A stretch of 64,000 nucleotides of DNA from Methylocella tundrae (GTDB taxonomy: Bacteria > Pseudomonadota > Alphaproteobacteria > Rhizobiales > Beijerinckiaceae): the NCBI RefSeq assembly GCF_901905185.1, contig NZ_CABFMQ020000001.1:468118-532117 (forward strand). The letters run 5' to 3'. Both the position numbers and the translations under genes were made by a program. The first letter of the stretch is position 1, and each line of letters opens with the position of its first letter. The notes beneath the pieces are model-generated. The model saw nothing but the letters and a program-made list of their open reading frames with translations. It had not been told where the DNA came from and ran no database searches. Below are positions 26,867 to 34,221 of this stretch, in pieces.

Positions 26867-28615
26867 ATGGGCGAACAGCCAATCTTCACGACCAATGTCG
26901 CCGCCGTCCGCGCGACCGACCCTGGTGAGACAACCCTTGTCGGCGTCTATGAAATTTCAAAGCTGCTCGCCTCCGTCAACCGATTGGAGGTCAATCTGGC
27001 GGGAGTGCTTGGATTGATGTCGAGTTTCCTCGACATGCGCCACGGACTGATCGCTCTGCTCGACAAGACGGGCAAGCCGGAGATCGTCGTTGGGTCCGGC
27101 TGGTCGGAAAACAACGCCAAAGTCTATTTCGACCGCTTGCCCGAACGCGCCATCGGGCAGATCGTCACGACAAAAATGCCTCTCGTCGTCGAAAGCGTCC
27201 ATTCCTCGCCGTTATTTGCGGGCTCGGACCTCTCGGCGTGGGGACCGAAGGATGGTCAGCCGTTTTCTCTCATTGGCGTCCCGATCAAGGACGGCGAAGA
27301 TGTCGTTGGCACACTGACGGTCGATCGCGTCTTTACCAGCCGCACCAATGTCCGCTTTGATCACGATGTCCGCTTTCTGACAATGATCGCCAATCTTGTC
27401 GGACAGACGCTTCGCCTGCAAAAACTCGTCGCGCGCGATCGCGAGCGGCTCATGCAGGAAAATGCGCGCCTCGAAAAAAGCAACCGTCCTCGGTCCTCTG
27501 AGGTGAAATTCAGCGGCATAGAGGGAATCGTCGGCGACAGCCCATCGGTGCGCGCCGTCGTCAAAAAAATCAGGATCGTCGCCAAGAGCAGATCGACGGT
27601 GCTGTTGCGCGGCGAATCAGGCACAGGCAAGGAAATGTTTGCCGCCGCGATCCACAATCTGTCGCCGCGGCAATCGAAGCCTTTCGTTAAGCTGAATTGC
27701 GCGGCGTTGCCGGAGAGCGTGCTGGAATCGGAGCTGTTCGGGCATGAGCGAGGCGCTTTCACGGGCGCCATAACCATGCGCAAGGGGCGCTTCGAGCTCG
27801 CCGACGGCGGCACGCTGTTCCTCGATGAAATCGGCGATATTTCAGCGCCCTTTCAGGCCAAGCTCCTCCGCGTGCTGCAGGAAGGCGAGTTCGAACGCGT
27901 CGGCGGCATGCGGCCGATCAAGGTCGATGTGCGGCTCGTTTGCGCGACCAACAGGAATCTTGAGGACGCCGTGAAGCGCGGCGAATTTCGCGCGGATCTT
28001 TATTATCGCATCAATGTGGTTCCGATTTTCCTGCCGCCACTTCGTGAGCGCGAGGGCGATCTGTTGCCGCTCGCCAATGAATTCCTGAGACGATTCAACA
28101 CGGAACAAAAATCCGAGATGTCGCTGACGGCGTCGGCGCTCGCGGTGCTGTCACAGTGCAAGTTTCCGGGCAACATCCGTGAGCTGGAGAATTGTGTTCG
28201 CCGGACGGCGACCCTGGCGCAGAGCGACTTGATCGAAGACAGCGACTTCGCCTGCCGCAACGATGGCTGTCTGTCCGCCATTTTGTGGAAAGGCGCTGAA
28301 ACGCCACAGCAGGTGGGCGTTATCCAGGCGCTGCGTCCCATGTCTCTGCCGGAGGAGGCGTCGATCGACTCCCACGTCGTCGAGGCGCCTGTAGCGGCGC
28401 CTTTGTCTGCGCCTCCCTCCGCGCCTCTCTCATCGCCCAGCGCGGAAAGCTGGACGGGGGGTGATTCTGATCATCGCTCAGATCGGGAGAAGATCATCGA
28501 CGCGATGGAACGGGCAGGTTGGGTCAAGGCCAAAGCGGCGCGCATTCTTGGTTTGACGCCAAGGCAGATCGGCTACGCGCTGCGCAAACACAACATCCGG
28601 GTCAAAAAATTCTAA
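26867..28615 (+). CDS. nifA: NifA, sigma-54-dependent activator (oxygen-sensitive type)
   Basis: A 582-residue bacterial enhancer-binding protein. An N-terminal GAF domain spans about 25-180. The AAA+ domain (about 215-440) has Walker A GESGTGKE near 249, GAFTGA near 296 for sigma-54 contact, and LFLDEIGD. At the end of the AAA+ domain the cysteines follow Cx11Cx19Cx4C exactly (residues about 431, 443, 463, 468), the signature of rhizobial NifA proteins that sense oxygen or iron directly. A Pro/Ala-rich linker leads to a Fis-type HTH (AKAARILGLTPRQIGYALRK). The ATG is preferred over a GTG one codon upstream because of spacing to GAAGG. Confidence 0.97.
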   Translation: MGEQPIFTTNVAAVRATDPGETTLVGVYEISKLLASVNRLEVNLAGVLGLMSSFLDMRHGLIALLDKTGKPEIVVGSGWSENNAKVYFDRLPERAIGQIVTTKMPLVVESVHSSPLFAGSDLSAWGPKDGQPFSLIGVPIKDGEDVVGTLTVDRVFTSRTNVRFDHDVRFLTMIANLVGQTLRLQKLVARDRERLMQENARLEKSNRPRSSEVKFSGIEGIVGDSPSVRAVVKKIRIVAKSRSTVLLRGESGTGKEMFAAAIHNLSPRQSKPFVKLNCAALPESVLESELFGHERGAFTGAITMRKGRFELADGGTLFLDEIGDISAPFQAKLLRVLQEGEFERVGGMRPIKVDVRLVCATNRNLEDAVKRGEFRADLYYRINVVPIFLPPLREREGDLLPLANEFLRRFNTEQKSEMSLTASALAVLSQCKFPGNIRELENCVRRTATLAQSDLIEDSDFACRNDGCLSAILWKGAETPQQVGVIQALRPMSLPEEASIDSHVVEAPVAAPLSAPPSAPLSSPSAESWTGGDSDHRSDREKIIDAMERAGWVKAKAARILGLTPRQIGYALRKHNIRVKKF

Positions 28616-28758
28616 AGCTGCGGAGATCCGCTCATCCGAACGAGGACGGCGCAACAAAGTCCTCGCGCCAAAACGATGGCAAATCGCGTTTTGAGGCCGT
28701 CTTCGCCGAGGCGTTTTGTGCCGGAACGAATTGACGCCAGCTGAAGCGATTTCTGATT

Positions 28759-28780
28759 GATCGAATGATTCCATTCGATC
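28759..28780. repeat. Inverted repeat downstream of nifA
   Basis: GATCGAAT, a 6-nt loop and ATTCGATC. Short perfect stem in the convergent gap; it could be half of a terminator or an intergenic repeat. Confidence 0.6.
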
Positions 28781-28807
28781 GGAAAGCGCTCTGGAGCCGG
28801 ATGACTG

Positions 28808-28834
28808 GGACGGAATCCCAACGCGATTCCGTCC
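28808..28834. repeat. Inverted repeat downstream of nifA
   Basis: GGACGGAATC, a 7-nt loop and its exact complement. Without a T-run. The composition looks like the palindromic intergenic repeats common in Rhizobiales genomes. Confidence 0.65.
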
Positions 28835-29003
28835 GAAGTCTCAAATCCGTTTCTCATCAATACGTCAGTGCATGATGTGGTCTGAAAACCGGCGGGCGCA
28901 GTTGCGGCCTCGGCCCTTCGCCCGGAGGGAAACAAGTCAGGCCGAGGACGAAGCGAGGTTTCCGCTTTTTGGCGTCGCGCTCCAGGACGGAAGCGGCTGG
29001 GAA

Positions 29004-29600
29004 CTAGACGGGTCTGTGCTCGTAGCGGTTGCGGATCGGTCCCATCCGCTCGACGCCTTGTGCGAAAGTTATCGGGTCAAACTTCGCATCAAACTTTAGC
29101 GCCGCCTCCGCCACAGCGTCGGTCTTTCCGCCGACGCTTAGCTTTTTGAGATCCGTCTTATCGAGATTGAGCAGTTCGAGCAGCTCGTTATAGACGGTCG
29201 ATTCGTCAAGCGGCAGAACGTAGAACGGCACGTCGCCGATTTCGACCCGATATTTGCTCAGGAGGTCGATGTTGTTGCAGAAGGCGAAATATTTCCCCTC
29301 GGGCGTCAGCTTGCCATGGAGAACCTCGGCGAGAGCTTGCAAATGTTCAAAAGACAAGAGGTAGGCGGCCAGAAATGGAATGGTCGGCTTGCCGGCGTCG
29401 GCGACGGCGATGACCTGTTCGGTGGTCAGTTCCGGCGGGCGCTTTTCATCGGCGAATTGCTGCGCGAACTTCAAAGCGATTTCCCCGCGATAACCGAAGC
29501 GGCCGGGCTTGTCGGTCGGTCCCTTGAGGACGGCGTTGAGGAGCCGGCCTTCGGCGTCGAGCGATCCGAATGGCGTTTCAGCGATGCTTGTCATGTTCAT
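29004..29600 (-). CDS. Uncharacterised protein in the truncated-hemoglobin operon
   Basis: A 198-residue soluble, mostly helical protein (MNMTSIAETPFGSLDAEGRL; GRFGYRGEIALKFAQQFADE; FAFCNNIDLLSKYRVEIGDV; a GKTDAVAEAALKFDAKFDP segment). A single Cys, no signal peptide, no recognised motif. Its start overlaps the truncated-hemoglobin gene by 23 bp, so the two are translationally linked and probably act together. I do not recognise a family. Confidence 0.8.
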   Translation of the reverse strand: MNMTSIAETPFGSLDAEGRLLNAVLKGPTDKPGRFGYRGEIALKFAQQFADEKRPPELTTEQVIAVADAGKPTIPFLAAYLLSFEHLQALAEVLHGKLTPEGKYFAFCNNIDLLSKYRVEIGDVPFYVLPLDESTVYNELLELLNLDKTDLKKLSVGGKTDAVAEAALKFDAKFDPITFAQGVERMGPIRNRYEHRPV

Positions 29601-30003
29601 TTTCCAAATCGTTGCGAAGCCAATCGGCTAGTTTGTGGAAGGCGCCCTTCAGTCGATCTCGGAGGTTTGCCTCCGTCACCACCTCATCAAGCGCCGCATT
29701 CATGCAGGCGAGCCATGCGTCCCGCTCGGCGGGACCGATTGGAATACGCATATGCCGCTGCCGCAGCCGCGGATGACCGCGTTGCTTCGAGTACTCCGCG
29801 GGGCCGCCGAGCCATTCGCCGAGGTAGAGTTTGAGGATATTTTTGGTCGGTTCGAGATCTGCCGCGTGCATGGCGCGGATGTCTCGCGCGTCCGCGCGCG
29901 AATCCATGTTTCGATAAAAGGCCTCGACGAGGCGATCGATGGCTGGGGCGCCTCCGATCACCTCGAAGTCTGAACTGGGCTTTTGTGCGACTTCGAGTTC
30001 CAT
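29578..30003 (-). CDS. Group II truncated hemoglobin (TrHbO type)
   Basis: A 141-residue truncated globin: FEVIGGAPAIDRLVEAFYRN near residue 13, LKLYLGEWLGGPAEYSKQRG, the proximal-histidine segment HPRLRQRHMRIPI (proximal His in QRH) and AERDAWLACMNAALDE. Such globins bind O2 or NO. Immediately upstream is a -24/-12-like element; oxygen or NO scavenging near nitrogenase is the obvious inference. No clear ribosome site precedes the ATG. Confidence 0.9.
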   Translation of the reverse strand: MELEVAQKPSSDFEVIGGAPAIDRLVEAFYRNMDSRADARDIRAMHAADLEPTKNILKLYLGEWLGGPAEYSKQRGHPRLRQRHMRIPIGPAERDAWLACMNAALDEVVTEANLRDRLKGAFHKLADWLRNDLENEHDKHR

Positions 30004-30015
30004 GGCGAAAAAAGA

Positions 30016-30030
30016 GCAAAGCCTATGCCA
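30016..30030 (-). promoter_or_regulatory. Candidate sigma-54 promoter of the truncated-hemoglobin operon
   Basis: TGGCATAGGCTTTGC on the minus strand matches TGGCAC-N5-TTGC at 9 of 10 fixed positions. The predicted start is almost at the ATG, so the transcript would be nearly leaderless, or translation starts later. A TGT-N10-ACA site lies 195 bp upstream. Confidence 0.55.
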
Positions 30031-30053
30031 ACACTCCTGATACAGAGGAGTGT
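30031..30053. repeat. Inverted repeat next to the truncated-hemoglobin promoter
   Basis: ACACTCCT, a 7-nt spacer and AGGAGTGT, directly upstream of the -24 element. It may be an operator; no known consensus fits. Confidence 0.6.
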
Positions 30054-30225
30054 GACGCCTCGATATGACAGGTGATGCGAGATTTACAGCATGATCGGAG
30101 AGCGCGTTCTTTGAAGCAGATCAATTGCCATCGCTATTATTCTTTTCATGCGCGGTGTCACTGAAGTGCGCGCGTCAATTATATGCTTTTGATCCTGGTT
30201 CTGCTCGCTCAAGACTTTGGAACAA

Positions 30226-30241
30226 TGTCGGAAATCGAACA
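30226..30241. promoter_or_regulatory. Possible NifA UAS upstream of the truncated-hemoglobin operon
   Basis: TGTCGGAAATCGAACA matches TGT-N10-ACA. It is farther from its promoter (195 bp) than the other sites in the window and could be a chance match. Confidence 0.4.
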
Positions 30242-30278
30242 AACCGACAATTGCAATTGTCATGACAATGGTCCGGCC

Positions 30279-30761
30279 TTACTTGGGCTGGTCGATTTTC
30301 CGCACGCGGACGATCAGATCGGCGCCGATGATTTCCATCCCGTCAGGTGGCGAGGGCAGGCCGAGGACGCCGATAGCCTCCGGGGGGATATCCACGAGAT
30401 CGTCTTCATTCTCGACAAGGAAATGATAATGCGGCCCCGTATTGGTGTCATACCAGGTTCGCGACCCTTGCAACGCGATTTCACGCAGCAGCCCCACGGC
30501 GGTGAACTGATTCAAAGCGTTGTAGATCGTCGCAAGGGAGATCGGCGGGCGCGCCTGCTTTGCTTCCGCGTGCAGCTTTTCGGCGGTGACGTGGCGGTCT
30601 CCACTCGCGAACAAAAGCGCGCCCAGCGCCATGCGCTGACGCGTCGGCCGCAAGCCCGCGCCGCGCAGCTTGCTCCGAAGCTTTGCGTTGAATTCCCGAG
30701 CTTTGGGGTCGATGGCGGGGGCCGGTCGGAAAATGGGCCGGGGCGCGACTTGCGAATTCAT
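30279..30761 (-). CDS. irr: Irr-type Fur-family iron response regulator
   Basis: A 160-residue Fur-superfamily protein. The winged helix (GAGLRPTRQRMALGALLFAS; ISLATIYNALNQFTAVGLLR) is followed by GPHYHFLVENEDDLVDIP, the Irr heme/metal-binding region, in place of the Fur zinc-cysteine motifs. No N-terminal heme-regulatory GCPWHD motif is seen. Irr controls iron and heme genes in Rhizobiales. I choose the Met at 30761 (MNSQVAPRP); an earlier Met at 30797 is possible. Confidence 0.88.
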   Translation of the reverse strand: MNSQVAPRPIFRPAPAIDPKAREFNAKLRSKLRGAGLRPTRQRMALGALLFASGDRHVTAEKLHAEAKQARPPISLATIYNALNQFTAVGLLREIALQGSRTWYDTNTGPHYHFLVENEDDLVDIPPEAIGVLGLPSPPDGMEIIGADLIVRVRKIDQPK

Positions 30762-31019
30762 GAGCGACAGCCTTGAAGTTGGCGATAGCAAGCGCATGGC
30801 TCGCGATGCATTGTCGGATTCCTGTCACAATATACGCGGAGCGACAGGCTTTTCGTTTCGTTCAGCACGCTTCATGCCAGGGATTTGCCACATCGGCGTT
30901 TCGCCTGGCGCAGCGCATTTTCTTTTTCATATCGCAATCCAGGCGCGCGGTGATCCATCCCGGCTTGTCCGAAAATTGACATTGTGTCTCGACGCCAGCA
31001 GTCGCCATTGCGTCGGGGG

Positions 31020-31427
31020 TCATTGCCTTTTCGCCAGGAGATCGCGGATTTCGCGCAGCAGGATCTCCTGTTTTGGCGGCTCGTCAGAGGCGGGCTTTGG
31101 TTTCGGCGTGACCTTGTTGACCGCTTTGACGATGAGAAACAGCACAAACGCCACGATGAGGAAGTTGATGAGAAGCGTAATGAAATTGCCATAGGCGAGG
31201 GTCGCTCCTGCCTGCCGCGCCAGAGCGAGGGTCGGCTCCGGCTCGCCCGAGAGCTGGATATAGAGATTGGAAAAATCGACGCCGCCCGTAATCCGGCCGA
31301 CGATAGGCATAATGATGTCATTGACCAGCGACTGGACCAGTCCGCTGAAGGCCGCGCCGATGATGAAACCGATCGCGAGATCAATCAGATTGCCCCGGAG
31401 CGCGAATTCCTTAAACTCTTTCAGCAT
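31020..31427 (-). CDS. mscL: Large-conductance mechanosensitive channel MscL
   Basis: A 135-residue Msc[21 protein letters not shown] with the N-terminal amphipathic helix and TM1 ([20 protein letters not shown]), then TM2 ([20 protein letters not shown]) and a charged C-terminal helix. Inner-membrane emergency valve in hypo-osmotic shock. The start at MLKEF is set by the family; upstream sequence is not conserved. Confidence 0.96.
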   Translation of the reverse strand: MLKEFKEFALRGNLIDLAIGFIIGAAFSGLVQSLVNDIIMPIVGRITGGVDFSNLYIQLSGEPEPTLALARQAGATLAYGNFITLLINFLIVAFVLFLIVKAVNKVTPKPKPASDEPPKQEILLREIRDLLAKRQ

Positions 31428-31738
31428 AGTCCCGTCTCGAATTGCTATGCCGCGCCAGATGACGAAGGGCGCGGCGATCTCTTCAACTAACGAAGGCGGC
31501 GCGGGCAAAGTTCATCAAATCGTCCGTGAGGGCGAGGTCAACGGCCGATTCACATGTGATGCGCCCTGGCCGTCCAAGCAAGAGGCGCTCGAACCCAGGC
31601 CCAAAGACAAATCATAGGGATGCAACGAAGACGCATTAGGCTATGATGGCTGGCGCCCCAAAGGGCGCCGTAATAAGAAAACCGACGTCTGGAAACGCTC
31701 GCGGTTCACTCACGGGCCGCGACTCGAGGAGAATTTCT
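31428..31738. other. Intergenic region between divergent mscL and a small secreted protein
   Basis: No gene supported. It contains a 7-bp perfect hairpin at 31652-31669 and the ribosome site of the next gene (GAGGAG). Confidence 0.6.
31652..31669. repeat. Short perfect hairpin
   Basis: GGCGCCC, CAAA loop, GGGCGCC. It lies in the leader of the small secreted-protein gene. Confidence 0.6.
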
Positions 31739-31954
31739 ATGAAGATAATGATTTTCAGCGCTTTTGCGGCCCTGATCGTCGCCGGAGCGATGATCGCCTC
31801 GGTTGAGGAAGCGGGAGCCGTTGTCTGCGCGCGCGGCGTTTATCGCGCCGGCTGCGCCGGGGTGCGCGGCGCCGCCGTCGTCAGGCGTCCTGTCGTCGTC
31901 GCGCCGCATCGCGCGGTCGTGGTTCGTCCTCGAGGCGCGGTCATTGTGCGGTAA
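31739..31954 (+). CDS. Small exported Val/Arg-rich protein
   Basis: A 71-residue protein with a Sec signal peptide (MKIMIFSAFAALIVAGAMIA, predicted cut near residue 27), two cysteines and a C-terminal tail of V/R/P repeats (RRPVVVAPHRAVVVRP). GAGGAG precedes the start. It resembles the exported protein at 51872 in design. Function unknown; probably envelope-associated. Confidence 0.75.
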   Translation: MKIMIFSAFAALIVAGAMIASVEEAGAVVCARGVYRAGCAGVRGAAVVRRPVVVAPHRAVVVRPRGAVIVR

Positions 31955-31980
31955 GCGCCCTCTGACATAGAGAAATCTCT

Positions 31981-32016
31981 CCGCGATCCCGCTTGCTTAC
32001 GCAAGCGCGATCGCGG
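31981..32016. terminator. Hairpin after the small exported-protein gene
   Basis: CCGCGATC and GATCGCGG form the base of a stem with a second GCTTGC/GCAAGC pairing around a TTAC loop. It is 26 bp after the stop codon. No T-run, so factor-independent termination is uncertain. Confidence 0.55.
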
Positions 32017-32177
32017 CCGGGCCCCGAGGCGAGAATGCTCCGCTCAAGCATTGAGGCGAAGCTGCCTTTGGCGCTGGAAAATCCCCTTCATCTATAGATG
32101 GTCTCTATCGAGCGACAAAACTGCGGCATTGATCTTTCGGTCCCGTCACGCCACCTTCTGCTTACAAAGAACAGAAG

Positions 32178-32663
32178 ATGGGTGGATGTATGGCTGAGGC
32201 GGCCCTTTGGAACGCAACCCGCGCCGCGGAGATCGTCAGCGAACACGTAGGTCTCGAGGGTCCATTGCTTCCGATTCTTCATGCCTTGCAGGAAGAATTC
32301 GGCCATGTCGGCGACGCCGCGGCCCCGCTGATCGCTGAAGCCCTGAACCTGAGCCGCGCCGAAGTGCATGGCGTCATCACCTTTTATCATGATTTTCGTC
32401 ACGAGCCCGCCGCCAGACACGTTCTGAAGCTTTGCCGTGGCGAATCCTGCCAGAGCATGGGCAGCGAGGCGCTGGCGCGAAACTTTCTCGCTGGGCTCGG
32501 CATTGACTGGCATGAGTCGAGCGCTGATGGAAGCCTGACCGTCGAGCCTGTCTATTGCCTCGGTCTTTGCGCCTCTTCGCCGGCGGCGATGCTCGATGGA
32601 GAGCCGCTTGCGCGGCTCGATGATGATAGCCTGGCGGAAGCCGTGGATTCGGTGCGCCAATGA
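32178..32663 (+). CDS. fdsG: NAD-dependent formate dehydrogenase gamma subunit
   Basis: A 161-residue NuoE-like [2Fe-2S] thioredoxin-fold subunit. The ligands are LCRGESCQS (Cx4C) near residue 85 and YCLGLCASSP (Cx3C) near residue 125. ALQEEFGHVGDAAAPLIAEA is the family N-terminal helix. It passes electrons within the soluble Mo-dependent FDH. The operon fdsG-B-A-C-D follows with 4-bp overlaps. Two starts are possible, 32178 or the ATG 12 bp later. Confidence 0.94.
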   Translation: MGGCMAEAALWNATRAAEIVSEHVGLEGPLLPILHALQEEFGHVGDAAAPLIAEALNLSRAEVHGVITFYHDFRHEPAARHVLKLCRGESCQSMGSEALARNFLAGLGIDWHESSADGSLTVEPVYCLGLCASSPAAMLDGEPLARLDDDSLAEAVDSVRQ

Positions 32664-34210
32664 CAAAAATCTTCATACCGAAAGACGTCGCGGCTCTCGC
32701 GGTCGGCGCGGACAGGATTGCCGCCAAGGTCGCGGCCGAGGCGCAGGCGCGCGGGCAGTCGGTCGAGATCGTCCGCACAGGCTCGCGGGGCATGTTCTTT
32801 TTGGAGCCGCTGATCGAGGTCGAGACCGAGCGCGGCCGCATCGGCTATGGTCCTGTCAAAGTCTCCGACGTCGCCGCGCTGTTCGACGCGGGGTTGATGT
32901 CGGGCGGGGACCATCCTCTGCGCATCGGCCGGACAGAGGATCATCCATTCTTCATCCGGCAGACGCGTCTGACTTTTGCGCGCTGCGGCGTCATCGATCC
33001 GGTGTCGCTTGCCGATTACGCCGCCCACGAGGGCTGGCGCGGGCTTGCCCGGGCGATCGAGATCGGACCGGCTTCGACCATCGCCGAGGTCACGAAGTCC
33101 GGCCTGCGCGGCCGCGGCGGCGCGGGCTTTCCCACCGGAATCAAATGGAAGACCGTCGCCGATGCGCCGGCGGACCGCCGCTATATCGTCTGTAACGCCG
33201 ACGAGGGCGACAGCGGAACCTTCGCCGATCGCATGATCATGGAAGGCGATCCTTTCGCCCTGATCGAAGGGATGACGATCGCCGCCATCGCCGTCGGCGC
33301 CAGCAAGGGCTATGTCTATTGCCGCTCCGAATATCCGCACGCGGCGAAAACCTTTTCGCAGGCCCTCGATGTCGCGCGCGCTGGCGGGTATCTTGGCGCG
33401 GACATTCTCGGCTCCGGGCATGCCTTCGACATTGAGTTGCGCATGGGCGCCGGCGCCTATGTCTGCGGCGAGGAGACGGCGCTGCTCGAAAGCCTCGAGG
33501 GCAAGCGCGGCATCGTGCGCGCAAAGCCGCCGCTGCCGGCGCATAAGGGTCTGTTCGGCCGGCCGACGGTGGTCAATAACGTCCTGTCGCTCGTAGCTGT
33601 GCCGACAGTTCTGGACAAGGGCGCTGAATTCTACGCGGGGTTTGGCATGGGCCGCTCGCGCGGGACAATGCCGCTGCAGATCGCGGGAAATGTTCGCTAC
33701 GGAGGCCTGTTCGAGACAGCTTTCGGCCTGACCCTTGGCGAGATCGTCGAGGAAATCGGCGGCGGAACGGCGTCCGGGCGGCCGGTGCGCGCGGTTCAAT
33801 GCGGCGGCCCGCTTGGCGCTTATTTTCCCGTCTCGCTGTTCGACACGCCCTTCGACTATGAGGCCTTCGCCGCCCGCGACGGGCTCATCGGGCATGGTGG
33901 CCTCGTCGTTTTCGACGACACGGTCGATATGGCGCAGATGGCGCGTTTCGCGATGGAGTTCTGCGCGATTGAGAGCTGCGGCAAGTGCACGCCCTGCCGC
34001 ATCGGCTCGACGCGCGGCGTCGAGGTCATCGACCGAATCGTCGGCGGCGTCAAGGGAGCTGAAAATATCGCTCTCCTTGAAGACCTTTGTCAGACCATGA
34101 AGTTCGGGTCGCTTTGCGCGCTCGGAGGCTTTGCGCCCTATCCGGTGCTGAGCGCGCTTCATCATTTCCCTGAAGATTTTGCGCCGCGCCATGCGCTTGC
34201 GGCCGAGTGA
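32660..34210 (+). CDS. fdsB: NAD-dependent formate dehydrogenase beta subunit
   Basis: A 516-residue NuoF-like flavoprotein. The NADH/FMN loop is GLRGRGGAGFPTGIKWK near residue 150 and the [4Fe-4S] ligands are in ESCGKCTPCRIGST near residue 440. The N-terminal thioredoxin-like domain (MTKIFIPKDVAALAVGADRI) is a feature of FdsB. It transfers electrons to NAD+. It overlaps fdsG by 4 bp. Confidence 0.96.
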   Translation: MTKIFIPKDVAALAVGADRIAAKVAAEAQARGQSVEIVRTGSRGMFFLEPLIEVETERGRIGYGPVKVSDVAALFDAGLMSGGDHPLRIGRTEDHPFFIRQTRLTFARCGVIDPVSLADYAAHEGWRGLARAIEIGPASTIAEVTKSGLRGRGGAGFPTGIKWKTVADAPADRRYIVCNADEGDSGTFADRMIMEGDPFALIEGMTIAAIAVGASKGYVYCRSEYPHAAKTFSQALDVARAGGYLGADILGSGHAFDIELRMGAGAYVCGEETALLESLEGKRGIVRAKPPLPAHKGLFGRPTVVNNVLSLVAVPTVLDKGAEFYAGFGMGRSRGTMPLQIAGNVRYGGLFETAFGLTLGEIVEEIGGGTASGRPVRAVQCGGPLGAYFPVSLFDTPFDYEAFAARDGLIGHGGLVVFDDTVDMAQMARFAMEFCAIESCGKCTPCRIGSTRGVEVIDRIVGGVKGAENIALLEDLCQTMKFGSLCALGGFAPYPVLSALHHFPEDFAPRHALAAE

Positions 34211-34221
34211 GGACGATCGCC

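Larger units (their letters stand above)
28616..29003. other. Non-coding gap between convergent nifA and the 198-residue gene
   Basis: No supported gene. It contains two short perfect inverted repeats (28759-28780 and 28808-28834) that may end transcription from both sides. Confidence 0.65.

Noticed and set aside
30773..30979. 68-codon frame divergent from irr
   Set aside because: No ribosome site and no conserved sequence; most likely non-coding.
32552..34192. 546-codon frame opposite fdsB
   Set aside because: Antisense to a clear FdsB gene, low-complexity Arg/Ala-rich translation, no ribosome site.
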